Shown here: positions 22,143 to 32,298 of the stretch, piece by piece
How the letters are laid out: each line of letters opens with the position of its first letter
Numbering within the stretch: the first letter of the stretch is position 1
NCBI GenBank assembly: GCA_001179505.1
Contig: CDMY01000989.1
Location: 1 to 64,000, forward strand
Direction: 5' to 3'
Length of the DNA: 64,000 nucleotides
DNA from: Vitrella brassicaformis
Lineage: Eukaryota > Sar > Vitrellaceae
Made by a program: the position numbers and the translations under genes
Notes under the pieces: generated by a model
The model's database searches: none
Told to the model about the DNA's origin: nothing
What the model saw: only the letters and a program-made list of their open reading frames with translations

Positions 22143-22429
22143 AGGAATCGTCAAGGCCGCGCTCTGTCTGTGTGTCGGCGTCATATAGCACCAGGGGTAT
22201 CTATCCTTCACGGGATAGGTTGTGTGACGTGACTGTATGTGTGGAGTGGTCACCTTGGTTGCTGCATGGGCGTCTCTCGAAGCCAGAGACTCATGCAGCT
22301 GAGGTCCGTGCGTGGGGGGAAGACAGATAATCTGCACTGATGAAGGGAACAATCACAGAGCTGTCTGACTGTCCGTTCACACATGCAAACATGCAATTTG
22401 TCAGTCCCGCCACCTCCAAGCCTGTCTGT
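22143..22429. other. Copy D 3' flank
   Basis: Non-coding. Similar to the flank of copy C (20400-20580), including the GTGTGACGTGACTGTNTGT and GGGCGTCTCTCGAAG blocks. Confidence 0.65.
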
Positions 22430-23090
22430 CGGGGCCGAAAGACGCAAAAGACGCCAACGCACCATTAAACCCACAGGATGGATAAAAGAGTCGAAAGAAA
22501 AGAGGCCAGCGATGCACAGTCAGGGCCAAAAAACACCCTAACGACACGCACAACCGCCTACATGGGACCAGCCAGCTTTCACTCTGTCAGCTTATACACA
22601 TGCACACCACGATCCGAGAATATAAATGTCTTCTCCTCGACACAGTCGCCTTCGATCGTCCATCAGGGCTCCGCTGTCGCGTAATACTTGTCGAGCACCG
22701 CCAACACAACAGACTGAAACAGACACACAGACTTGGGAACGGCTCACATCTATGAGACGGCCCTGCCAACTGAGGGCAGAAAAAGAAAAGGCCCGTCAGA
22801 TCGGTCGGCGACCCCACACGCAAAAGACACCAACGCACCATTATCAATGAAATAGTTCAAAGCGTCGAAACGAAAGAGGCCAGCGATGCACAATAAGGGC
22901 CAAAAAGCACCCTAACGACACGCACAACCGCCTACATGAGACCAGCCAGGTTTCACTCTATCAGCTCTACACACGTGCACACGACGATCCGACAATATAA
23001 ATGTCTTCTCAACACAGTCGTCCATCAGGGCTCCGTTGTCGCGTAATACTTGTTAAGCACCTCCAACACACTCGACTGGAACAAATGATC
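22430..23090. repeat. Direct duplication of the 3' end of the serine-hydrolase gene
   Basis: About 22430-22725 and 22808-23085 are alike: GAGGCCAGCGATGCACA, CACCCTAACGACACGCAC, AATATAAATGTCTTCTC and GCGTAATACTTGT blocks occur in the same order in both. Each half contains one version of the gene's last coding exon on the minus strand. Confidence 0.8.
22663..22713 (-). pseudogene. Second copy of the terminal exon of the serine hydrolase
   Basis: Bases 22713-22663 encode 16 residues plus TGA (VLAVLDKYYATAEP) and are preceded by TTTCAG. The exon used in the main model, 23075-23025, reads VLEVLNKYYATTEP. Both accept the upstream exon in phase 0. It is therefore either an alternative last exon or a relic; the frame has no damage. 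Confidence 0.6.
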
Positions 23091-24897
23091 GCTGTTCTGC
23101 ACCAAACATACACACATACGATTGGTGGGGTGGATGCAGCCCGGCCAGCCCCCCTCTCTCTCTCTCCCACCTCATGGTTGTTGAGTGTGCCGGCCATGAC
23201 GAGCCCATATTCGGGGATGCCGTAGGCAAAGGACCGCCCGTAGCCGCTGTGGCCGATGATGCTGCCGGCCCCGTATACCCTCTTGTTGATCCCAAGCCCA
23301 TAAGACACGCCTTCCTCGTCAGTCGGCTCGAAGTTGGTCATCGCCTCCAGGCTCTCGGGCGACATCAGCCGGCCGCTAAACAAGGCTTTCAGGAACGCAC
23401 ACAGGTCACTCGCATCGCTGGGGGACAACAAGAGCAACGACAGGAGGACATGTGCCCATTTTGCTCGGCTCCTCTCTGCGTGAATGTGCATGTGTGCTTG
23501 CAGACCTTGCCATGGCTCCTCCCGCCCATTCAGCGGTATTGCGGGGCGTGGCCCGCATGTCGATCAATCCCAGGCCACCTTCGATAGCATACCGAGCTAC
23601 CTCGCCATCGGGATTGCTGCCCACACACACAAGTGTGGATGGACGGATGAGTGCATATCTATGCGGGTGCACGATTGCTGCTTACGGATTATCTTCTCGG
23701 TATTGCGAGTAGGTGTTGTTCATCCCAACTGGGCCGAAGATGCGCTCGCTGTACGACTGGCTGAGCGGTTTGCCCTCCACCTTCTCGATGATCAGCCCTG
23801 CCAGCATGAACCTGACAAGGGCAGAAACAACACACAATACAACACACATGGGCACACAAAAAGAGCACTGTGTGTATGTTTTCCGCGTGTACTTACGCGG
23901 TGTCAGTGTATTCGTATCTGCCGGGGGTGCCAGGAGGGAAATGGGCCTCCACCTCTGCGGGGTAGATGAGCGTCTCGGCGCCAAGCCAATACCTGACACC
24001 CACACGCATCCCACTCACACTCACACCCACAATCCGCCTTCTCTGGTGATTTTCTCTTCATACTGACCTGTCGGCCTCCCTCTCGTAGTCGCCAAGGAAG
24101 GTGTCCAGGTCCCAGTAGTTCTGCACTCCCGACCGGTGGTCCAGCGTCATGCGCACGGTGATGTTGGCCGTGTAGGTGGTGTTGCCGATCCGGTGCAAAG
24201 ACTCGGGGATGACGAAGCCGCCGCCCTCGCCCACCGAAGGGTCGTCGCCCACCACACCCACCTCTGATATGTTGCCGAGGACGAGATACTCAGTGATGGG
24301 GTCGTCAAGGGACACCTTGCCTTCATCCTGCGCGGGCATCCATCCATCCATCCATCCCAAGTGTGTGTCCGCCTGTCTCTGCCTGTCGATCTCACCACCA
24401 GCTGCATCATGACGACCGCTGTGAACATCTTGCCGATACTGGCAATCTCGAACTGCATGTCGGGTGTGGTGGGTGTGTCGCTGGGGTCGCTGTTGTTGGT
24501 CCTGCGGCCGGCCGCGCCCTCGAACACCACACCAGCGGACGGGTCAAGCGACTCGACCCGAAGGATTCCGCTCCCGTAATCGCCGTTGAAGCCAACCTGA
24601 AGGTCGAGAGCCTCCTGCAAATGACATACACACCCACAGACAAGCAGTCAAGCAGTCAGATGACACAATGACATGCACTCACTTCCCTAGTGTGCATGTG
24701 CATGTGCATGTAGGTACCTGGAGAGCGCCCTGCACGTCGAGATCTGTCCTGTTTTCAATCAGGGGGAACACGGACTGGGGCTCCTCTATCTCGCGAAGCT
24801 CCAGACGGCGACGCAGCCTGGCATTCGAGCAGCTGGCGAGGCCCAACGAGGCAGCAGCGAGAAGCAGCAGCAGACTCTGTGACGGACTCATGGTCAT
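23025..24897 (-). CDS. Secreted beta-lactamase-fold serine hydrolase
   Basis: Eight exons (24897-24718, 24614-24396, 24327-24068, 23992-23897, 23811-23686, 23616-23506, 23417-23171, 23075-23025) give about 429 residues. The family is that of class C beta-lactamases and D-Ala-D-Ala carboxypeptidases (LACTB-like serine hydrolases). The first 22 residues are a signal peptide ending LGLASCS. The active-site SxxK is SIGK in FEIASIGKMFTAVVMMQL. The second motif (Y-S-N in the family) is YTD in RYEYTDTAFMLAGLIIEKV. The third is GHSGYGRSF (HxG in place of KTG). Several N-x-S/T sites fit secretion. The substrate is unknown; in eukaryotes members act as peptidases or esterases. Start codons of this gene and the transporter gene lie 124 bases apart on opposite strands. 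Confidence 0.88.
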
Positions 24898-25021
24898 GGC
24901 CGGTCTGCTGAATGAATGGGGTCGAGTACAGCCAAGGCGTTCAGAGGTCTGCCCTTCCCTCGTGCGAAGCTAAGCTCGCAGAGGTGGTCTGTCGGGGTTT
25001 CTGCGTGCACGGGGCTTCAGC

Positions 25022-27154
25022 ATGGCGACGCCATCTGGAGGTGTGCAGGCATCGGTCTTCCAGGACAAGACACTGCTGCTGTTCCTCGTCTTGTTCGCCG
25101 TGGCATACTGCTCGCAGCCACTGCTGGTGAGTCACCACCCCAGGAATGAGTAGATCAGCCATGCATGGATGAATGAATGAACGAGCAGATCAGCCAGGCA
25201 GGCAGGCAGCGAGAAATGCCGTGGTCATATGAGCCGTTTGTGTCTGCTTATGTGTGTGTGCTTTGCTTCACAGGTGGATGCTGTGAAGTATCAGGGCGCT
25301 GCAAGCGTAAGCAACGAGGAACTTGAAGCACGCACACATGAATGCATCAGAGAGGCGGGACCCATTCAGTCAGTCATTCACTCATTGGAGTGGCTGTCTT
25401 GTCTGTCTGGTGTGCTGTGTGTCTTGCCATCGGTCCATCCATCAGGCGTCTACGTTTTTGTACTTGATCCCGCACTACCTGTCCATGTCACTCGTGGGCT
25501 TCCTCCCTGACGACGAGCGACACACAGAGGAGGAAACACGAAAGAACCCTTGGCTGGCGTGAGCAGAGAGGAACCAACACACACACACACACACACACAC
25601 ACAAGTGTGTTGTGGTGTGTTGTCAGTTGGAAGAAGGCGGGCATCATTTCTGCGATCGACATTGCACACCAGCTGACGGAAAAGGGTACCTATGCCCCGT
25701 CGATGACGGGAATGATTGCATTGCATGTCCATTTTGTGCGTTCTGTGTTGTGTGTATGTGTGTGGTTATCTTATCAGCTGGTTTGGTGTTTGCTGGGAGT
25801 GCGGTGTACATAGTGGTGGGCAGGTAATAATTGGCTCCATAATTACCGCTATGAAGCCAGAATTCTTTGAATATAATCATGGTCAAAAACACGTTCCCTT
25901 TCTTTTAGCTCTACCATCGTGTGGACAGCCATCATGGTCACCATCGTCAACAGACGGCGGCTGGCACCAGCTCAGTGGTTCAGCATCGCACTCATCTGCG
26001 CCGGCATCTCTGTCAAGGTGAGTCCTCACACAGCACGGCATCCACTCCGTGCGATTCCTTGTATGTTTGTATGTGTGTGTGACCAACACATATCACACGT
26101 ATATACCAATCAGGCTTTCTCGATCGACTTTGATTTCCACAATGATGAGTTCGTGGGCGCCGTGCTCACACTCGGAGCCGCCATTCTGGTCAGCCAGGCC
26201 GCCAGGCAACGACCAGCCACACAGACACCCAGCAGAAACGACGTGTGTGTGTGTGTGTGTGCATGTGGTTTAGCAAGGGCTGACTTTTGCTGTCAATGAG
26301 AGATTCCTCACCGGGTAGATTTGACACGGAAGTGATTCACTCGTGATGGATGGACGGATGTGTGCAGCCCCGGTGCGGTGTCTGGTCCCAAGTTGGTTGC
26401 CATGATGGGCATCATCAACCTGGCCCTGCTGGTCGTGTGGACGGCCGTGTGGACGGTCCCGCAGTTCGACAAGCTGGTGCTGTCCAACATCCGGCGGCAC
26501 AACGGCCATACGGGGGCCATCCTGATGGGCTTCCTGGGGCTGTTCCTCTGCGGCTTTGTGCACTCGGCCACACTCTGGTACCTCATCAAGAAAATCGGTA
26601 AGGCTGTGGGGTCATGCATCGACAGCTGGGATGGAGGTGGGAAATGGATCGAGGTTCTATGTGTGTGTTTAGGTGCGGTGAGTAGTGGTGTGATGAAGGG
26701 TCTCAAGACGGCGAGCGTCTTCGTTCTCAGCCACTACTTCTTCTGCAGCATACAGGTCAGTGAGTCGGCCAGCACATCACCCCATTCACTCCTCCGTGCT
26801 TGACTGTGACTGTGTGTGTGTGTGTGTGGGTGTGTGCAGTCGAGTCAGTGTCTGACGCCCACCAAGGCCATCTCAGCTGCCGTGTGTGTGCTGGGCGTGC
26901 TGCTCTACTCCATCTGCACACCACCCGACGCAGCCGCCGCAAGAGCCGCCGGCCCCCCACCTCCTCCCGCCGACAAGACCGTGAAGCGCGGCGACAGCAA
27001 GCCCTTCCGCCTTCGGTCGAATGAGCACCTGGGCCTGCTCGAGTCCTTTGCGGATGAGCAGCTCGAAGAAGGGGCGGCGTTCCACTCTAACGAAGAGGGC
27101 GGCGGCCAGAACAGTGATGACACTGGCAAGGGGGAGGCGGGGGCGAAGAAATGA
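25022..27154 (+). CDS. Drug/metabolite-superfamily (SLC35-like) transporter
   Basis: Eleven exons (25022-25126, 25274-25306, 25446-25558, 25627-25685, 25778-25823, 25909-26017, 26114-26188, 26274-26314, 26368-26597, 26673-26755, 26840-27154) give about 402 residues with about ten membrane segments. Examples are LLLFLVLFAVAYCSQPLL, GLVFAGSAVYIVV, WFSIALICAGISV and GAILMGFLGLFLCGFV. STIVWTAIMVTIVNRRRLAP and TPTKAISAAVCVLGVLLYSI resemble nucleotide-sugar/UAA-type transporters of Golgi or ER. The substrate cannot be named. The C-terminal 80 residues are charged and acidic and probably cytosolic. Phases agree at all ten junctions. Confidence 0.8.
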
Positions 27155-27280
27155 CAGAAAGTGTAGCGAGTGGTCGGTCAATGAAGCAGTAAGGTCGGGG
27201 TGGTGTACAGTGCGAGCAGAGCTATGAAAGGCTGAGTGGGTCTCTTGGCAACGATGCGAGAGACAGAGAGAAAGAAAGAA

Positions 27281-27311
<31 letters not shown>

Positions 27312-27871
27312 GTGTCGGACAGGTATGTATGTTAGGCATTTGCATTTGGTTGCTATGCACGAGATCGATGCATGGATGGATGGATGGATGGCCTGCCCGC
27401 CGCCCTCTCTCTCTTTGGTCACTCTCTGTGTGACTGTGTGAGAGTGTGGTTGTATTTATGTCTGTGGCGGCGAGGACCGGGAGGGACTTTCACAGACACA
27501 CTGGCCGAGAAGAGTTTTGGAGCGCTTTACTGACTACCTCAATCCTTATGAAAGGAGCCTGCTCGTTTCCCCTTGAAGGATTTACCGATCCGTAAATTCG
27601 CACAAAGGCTCCCTTACTTGCCATGCCCTCCCTTGTCCCTCACTTGTGTGTGCAATCACATTCAATGAAATTTGACGGACAAGTAAAATTGGCCGTCACA
27701 GTCAGCCCAACAAGCGAGACACGAGTGCTATGTCTACTAGTTAAGCGTCGGAAGCCCTTTCGCCGAGTCTGCACACGCCCTACACGCATGACGTGATGCC
27801 ATACACGTACACTCAGCGACATGGATGGATGCAATCTATCAAGCCGACAACATGATCCATACAAACCTGCA
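27155..27871. other. Intergenic gap between convergent genes
   Basis: Contains a GA run (27280-27311), GGAT repeats (27372-27391) and otherwise unremarkable sequence. No exon or structured RNA was recognised. Confidence 0.55.
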
Positions 27872-30800
27872 TCAGCGTTTCCCCCTCCTTATTTTGCCGT
27901 GTCTCACTCCCTGCCGAAAGCCTCTTCTCCATCGATCAGCTAAAGTGCTGCTGCCAAGGCTGCTTGACGGCATGAAGCGCCGAACAGAGAGGCTCAGTCT
28001 CCCTCTTGTGGCACTGAGGCAGCCCCTCTCGCCTCCTCTGTGTCCATCTTCACTCGCAGCGCTGCATGTGTGCGACCGAGACGACTGCGCTTCGTCATGA
28101 CGGTGAACAGCATTTCCGCCATCCGCTTCTGGATCAGCAAAAGGGTTGATGATGCGGATCATCGTTCCGTCGTCAGATCGAGCGGCAGTTTCCCCGCTCA
28201 GCAGAGGCACACTTGGGCATGGTCCTTGATGCGTCGCGGGAGGCGGCAGGACACAGGGCACATAGCCGCACATGGGCTGGGGTGTCCTCGCGGGCACGAA
28301 CAGATGGCAGTGAGGCAGATATGGCGATGTGCTGTGGTCCAGGTGACGAAGAGCGTGAAGATCGGCGGACGAGCGCGAAGAGCCGAGCAAGACAGGCGGG
28401 GAGGAAGGCGGGGAGAGCGCGGGGACCGCCACCATTGGGATACTCGCGTATGAGCGGGTGTGCGGTACGCCTGCTGTCTTGCTCACACCGTCGACTTCTG
28501 CCGAGTCCTTCTCTTTCGTGTCTCGCTGCTCATCATTTCTGGCCGCCGCGGCTTTCTTGCCCCTGCCACCGAGGGTGAGGCGCCGGCAGCGCTCATTTCC
28601 ATACGCGGCCAGGCTGAGCCGCACGCCGGGGCTCTGTTGTCTCTCTGCCGAGGGACAGTGCTGATAGTAGCAGCTCTCTTGGCTGAGGCGGCCTCTGGCT
28701 GCTGGGGAGTGTGCTGCAGGAAGCATTGGGGGTGAAGTCAGCTGTGTGGCCTTCTTGCTTCTGCGCTTGCGGTCCGCCCGTCCGATTGCCGAAGAAGGAC
28801 ATGTCTCGTCTGGAGATGGTTGGTGAGGGCTGCCCTCGTTCACAGGATCTTGCTCTTGGCTTCCCTGTGCATCGGTCTTCTCGCTTTCTTGTTTCTCTTG
28901 ACAAGCCTTCTGCGGGATGAACCGACACGTAAGCGGGGGCGATTCCGACTCATCACCCGCTTGTTGCTGAGAGAGGGACGCGTCATGTCTTTCGGAGATG
29001 GGGGGGCTCATGACAATGCCGTTGATTGGAACACTCAAGCGAGACACAAAGGGAAAAGACGAAGACGCCGGAGCCACACCGCCGTTGTCGTCATCCTCTG
29101 TCTCAGAAGCCTCCACGGCATGCATTTCCTTGGGCGAGCGCAGCTTGTCCCGACCTGCCGTCGCTTCAACAGCTGCGGCTTCCCTTGCCGCCTCTTGCTT
29201 CTCCTCATGCCTCAGTGCCTCAGCCACCAGATCGGCGTCCTCCTTTCTCAGAAGCGCCGTGACATCAGCCACATTATCCCTCGGCATCTCGGTTTTCGTT
29301 TTTGCTGCCTTGATTCTGCTCCCCGCTGCCGCGACGAAGTCCCCTCTCATCGCCAGGTGCCCATAAAAGGCCATCGACATGCTGCCGTGACAGGGCGGCG
29401 GTCCTTCCCATTTGCTGGGTTGACCAAATTGCACAGACGCAACCATGGTGTGTGCAGTTGGTGGCGGCGGCACACAGGGCCGTGGCGGCGAAGGGATCAA
29501 GGCGTGTGTGTGCCCCAGGTGCTGGTGTCTCTTCCACTTCTTGGAGGTGCCTTTCGTGTTGAGCAGTGATCTGCGCGGCGGCTCCCTCAGTGGGGATCTC
29601 GGTGGCGACGACGTGTTGAGCTTGACTGCACACGCTGGCGACGTCGGAGGTCTGGCTGAAGTATTGGTGCCGGTGGCGGTGGTGCTGTTGCCGCCAGCAG
29701 CGTTGCTCTGCAAACAGAAAACAGCAAGGGAAGACAATGGAAAATACTAGTTGTCGCACTCGTCTCTTTGTCTGTCTGTCTGTCTGTCTGCCTTCCTGGT
29801 TCTCTGTACAGGAGATTCAAGGATTGGCAAGGGCTCGGTGAAGAGGCTGTCAAATGGTCCTTCCATGGGGAGCGGGACAGTGCGAGGACGGCGCACTATC
29901 ACGTCAGTCGCCTGTGAAAGAACCGGCGATGACACTTTTCGCATGTGTGGCCATCTATCGTTCACACTGCACATACCTGGTTGACATCATCGGCGTCCGT
30001 CTTAGCCTTGTCGTCCGTGTCGCCCACAACACCGCCTGTCGGCGTGGGAGGCTCCTGCAGCTGCATGTCTGGAAACTTCCTCATCAGCTGCTCCACATCC
30101 TCACTGCTCAGCACCTTGTCTGCGTCCATCGCGTCACCAGCATCCACGCCTCTCGTCTCTCTGGAGGACTTCTTTTCTTCTTCCAAGCTGGTGTCTCTTT
30201 TCTCAACCTCGCCCTCGGGCGTCCGTGGCACTTCAATGGGCGGTGGTGGTCGCCGCTTCCGGGCCGGTGTGCGGGCATCGGATCTGTTGGCCGGCCTAGA
30301 TGGACGCTGCGATGGCCTGGCCTTCAGGTCCTCCTTCAGGTGCTGAGCTGCTACTGCTGGCGTCTTCGGCACCTGTGCGGACCTGCCCGCTTGACCCTTC
30401 TCTTCGACGGAGTCCTTTTGGGAACCAGGCGGGGCGGGAGACGCGGGCATCGACTGAGAGACCTCCGTCTTCTGCTGGCCTTCCTGTTGTTCTTGACATA
30501 GAGGTTGCGGAACCGGCTCACGTGGTGAGGGCGGAGGCGGCGCTGTCACTGTCTGGGGGTGGCTACTGGATGATGAGGGGGGCGGCGACGGTATGCCCAT
30601 GCTCCTCCTCTGCTTGGACAGCAGCAGCTGCCGAATCGCACGGTTGATCTCCGCCGACGTCACTGTCTTGTCTATCACGCCGGCTGCCTCGCCCTCCTTC
30701 GCCTGCTGCTCCTTTTCCTGCAGCCGGGCCATCCTCTTCTCCTGCAGCTCTTTCTGCTTGTCACGCAGCCGTTTGATCTCAGCATTGAGGGCTTGCAGAC

Positions 30801-31866
30801 GAGCTCGGGCTGCAGGGGAGACATCCCGGTTGCGCAGCGATGCCGATGGGACGCCCCCTGCACGCATGGGGATGAGCTTCCGCGACGGCGAGCGGCTGAC
30901 AGCGGCTGGTGCGTCTGCTGGATGCGCAGACTCGTCCTGTTGTTTTGGCTCTTCCTGCACTGGCGCAACTGCTGCTGCTGCTGCTGCTGCTTTGGCGGTG
31001 ACGACGGAAGGCGTGTTCTGCACGGCTGGGGCCGAAGGCCTGACTCGCCTCTCTCTCACGCGGATGCAGCTCTTGGATCGCCGGTCGATGCTTGTCGCTG
31101 TGGCGTCTTTGGCCTTCTGTGGCTCGCCTTGTTTGTCTGTCACGGTGAATCCTGCCTTGGTGGGCGACGACGGCTGTGTCCGCAGGTGGGTGTGCTTCTC
31201 GACGCAGCAGGAGTCCTCTCCCTCCTTGTCTCTGGGTGAGACAGGCGACTGGTCTGGGGGGAAATGTGAGAGGATCTGCTGGTCGGTGAGACGGCCGCCG
31301 GTCCTGAAAATGGCGTTCTCCCACTCCCATGGTGAAGGAATCTCGTTGGTCTCGCCCTGTGTTTGCAAAGTGGCCACACGGGAGAGATGGATGCATGGAG
31401 TGTGTTTGTGCTGCTTCGTCTCTACCAGTGGGTGGATGCCCTTAGCAGTGGCGAATTTGAATATGTCTCGCACCAGCAGGGCAAAGTCGGGGCCGTGGTT
31501 CATGTGCTTGAGGTGCGCCAGCTCGTGGAAGAGAATGGCCAGCTGCGTCGGACGGCTGATCAAATCCTGACACAGCCGGCGACGCGAAGGGGACTGTCGT
31601 TTTCTCTGTCTCCGTTTATGTGTGTTCATTGGGTACGTTTGGTGCTTCTTTCTTGCGTATGCGTATGCGTATAGTGGCGAGCCACCGTATCTCGGTGTAC
31701 ACTTCACCGTCACTGCCCTCACGCCTGCACACACCGTCACCCTCTCTTCACTGCAGCAATCCATCGACGGATGGATTGATTCACTCACTTGACGATGAGA
31801 GGGTCTTTGATCGTGACCCCGGCCTTCTTGGCCTGGCAATCATGCTCAGACAGAAACGAGTACCTA

Positions 31867-31904
<38 letters not shown>

Positions 31905-32188
31905 TGAAATATGTAATATGTCATGTGTGTCCCTTTGTCTGGCTTGCGAGTCATTCATTCATTCATTCATTGGATGGTCCACCGTAGTTTGAAGTGTCTG
32001 CAGATGGGCGCGGCCACCTTGGTGTGCAGCTCGTGAAGAATCTCAGTCACCTCCTTCCGACGACATAGCCACACCCTCTCACCATTCAACTGGGTCAGCA
32101 CACACGCACATTTGAGCACAGAGAGGCGCTTGTCGCTCGATTTGCTCACGATTGTGTGGTTGAAGGTGAAGTAGTGTGCCTGCAGCAT
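27872..32188 (-). CDS. WLM/SprT-like zinc metalloprotease with a very long disordered tail
   Basis: Six exons (32188-31983, 31863-31789, 31555-31426, 31356-29977, 29911-29810, 29707-27872) give about 1242 residues. The first 180 form a compact domain with the zinc-binding helix LFHELAHLKHMNHGPDF, that is HExxH followed six residues later by a third His and D-F. This is the pattern of WLM (Wss1) and related SprT-like peptidases. Wss1/SPRTN enzymes degrade DNA-protein crosslinks; that role is inferred here. The remaining 1,060 residues are Ser/Pro/Arg/Lys/Glu-rich with one coiled coil (RLQALNAEIKRLRDKQKELQ) and two very long exons. Exon 3 is started at 31555 because the AG eleven bases upstream would break the frame. 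Upstream the frame remains open toward 32277 and may be joined to the ORF at 33969-32299 by a 29-base intron. Confidence 0.72.
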
Positions 32189-32298
32189 CGAGTCACCGGC
32201 AAGGGCGCCGCGAGGAGGGGAGCGCACACCGCCGACAGCAAAGGGGGACAGCGAACGGCGATGTGACGGAGACACACCTGATCGACAGATCAGAGCAC

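Noticed and set aside
28040-31570. Plus-strand frames up to 325 codons opposite the metalloprotease tail
   Set aside because: Antisense shadows of two long GC-rich exons; residue content mirrors the sense strand and no domains are seen.
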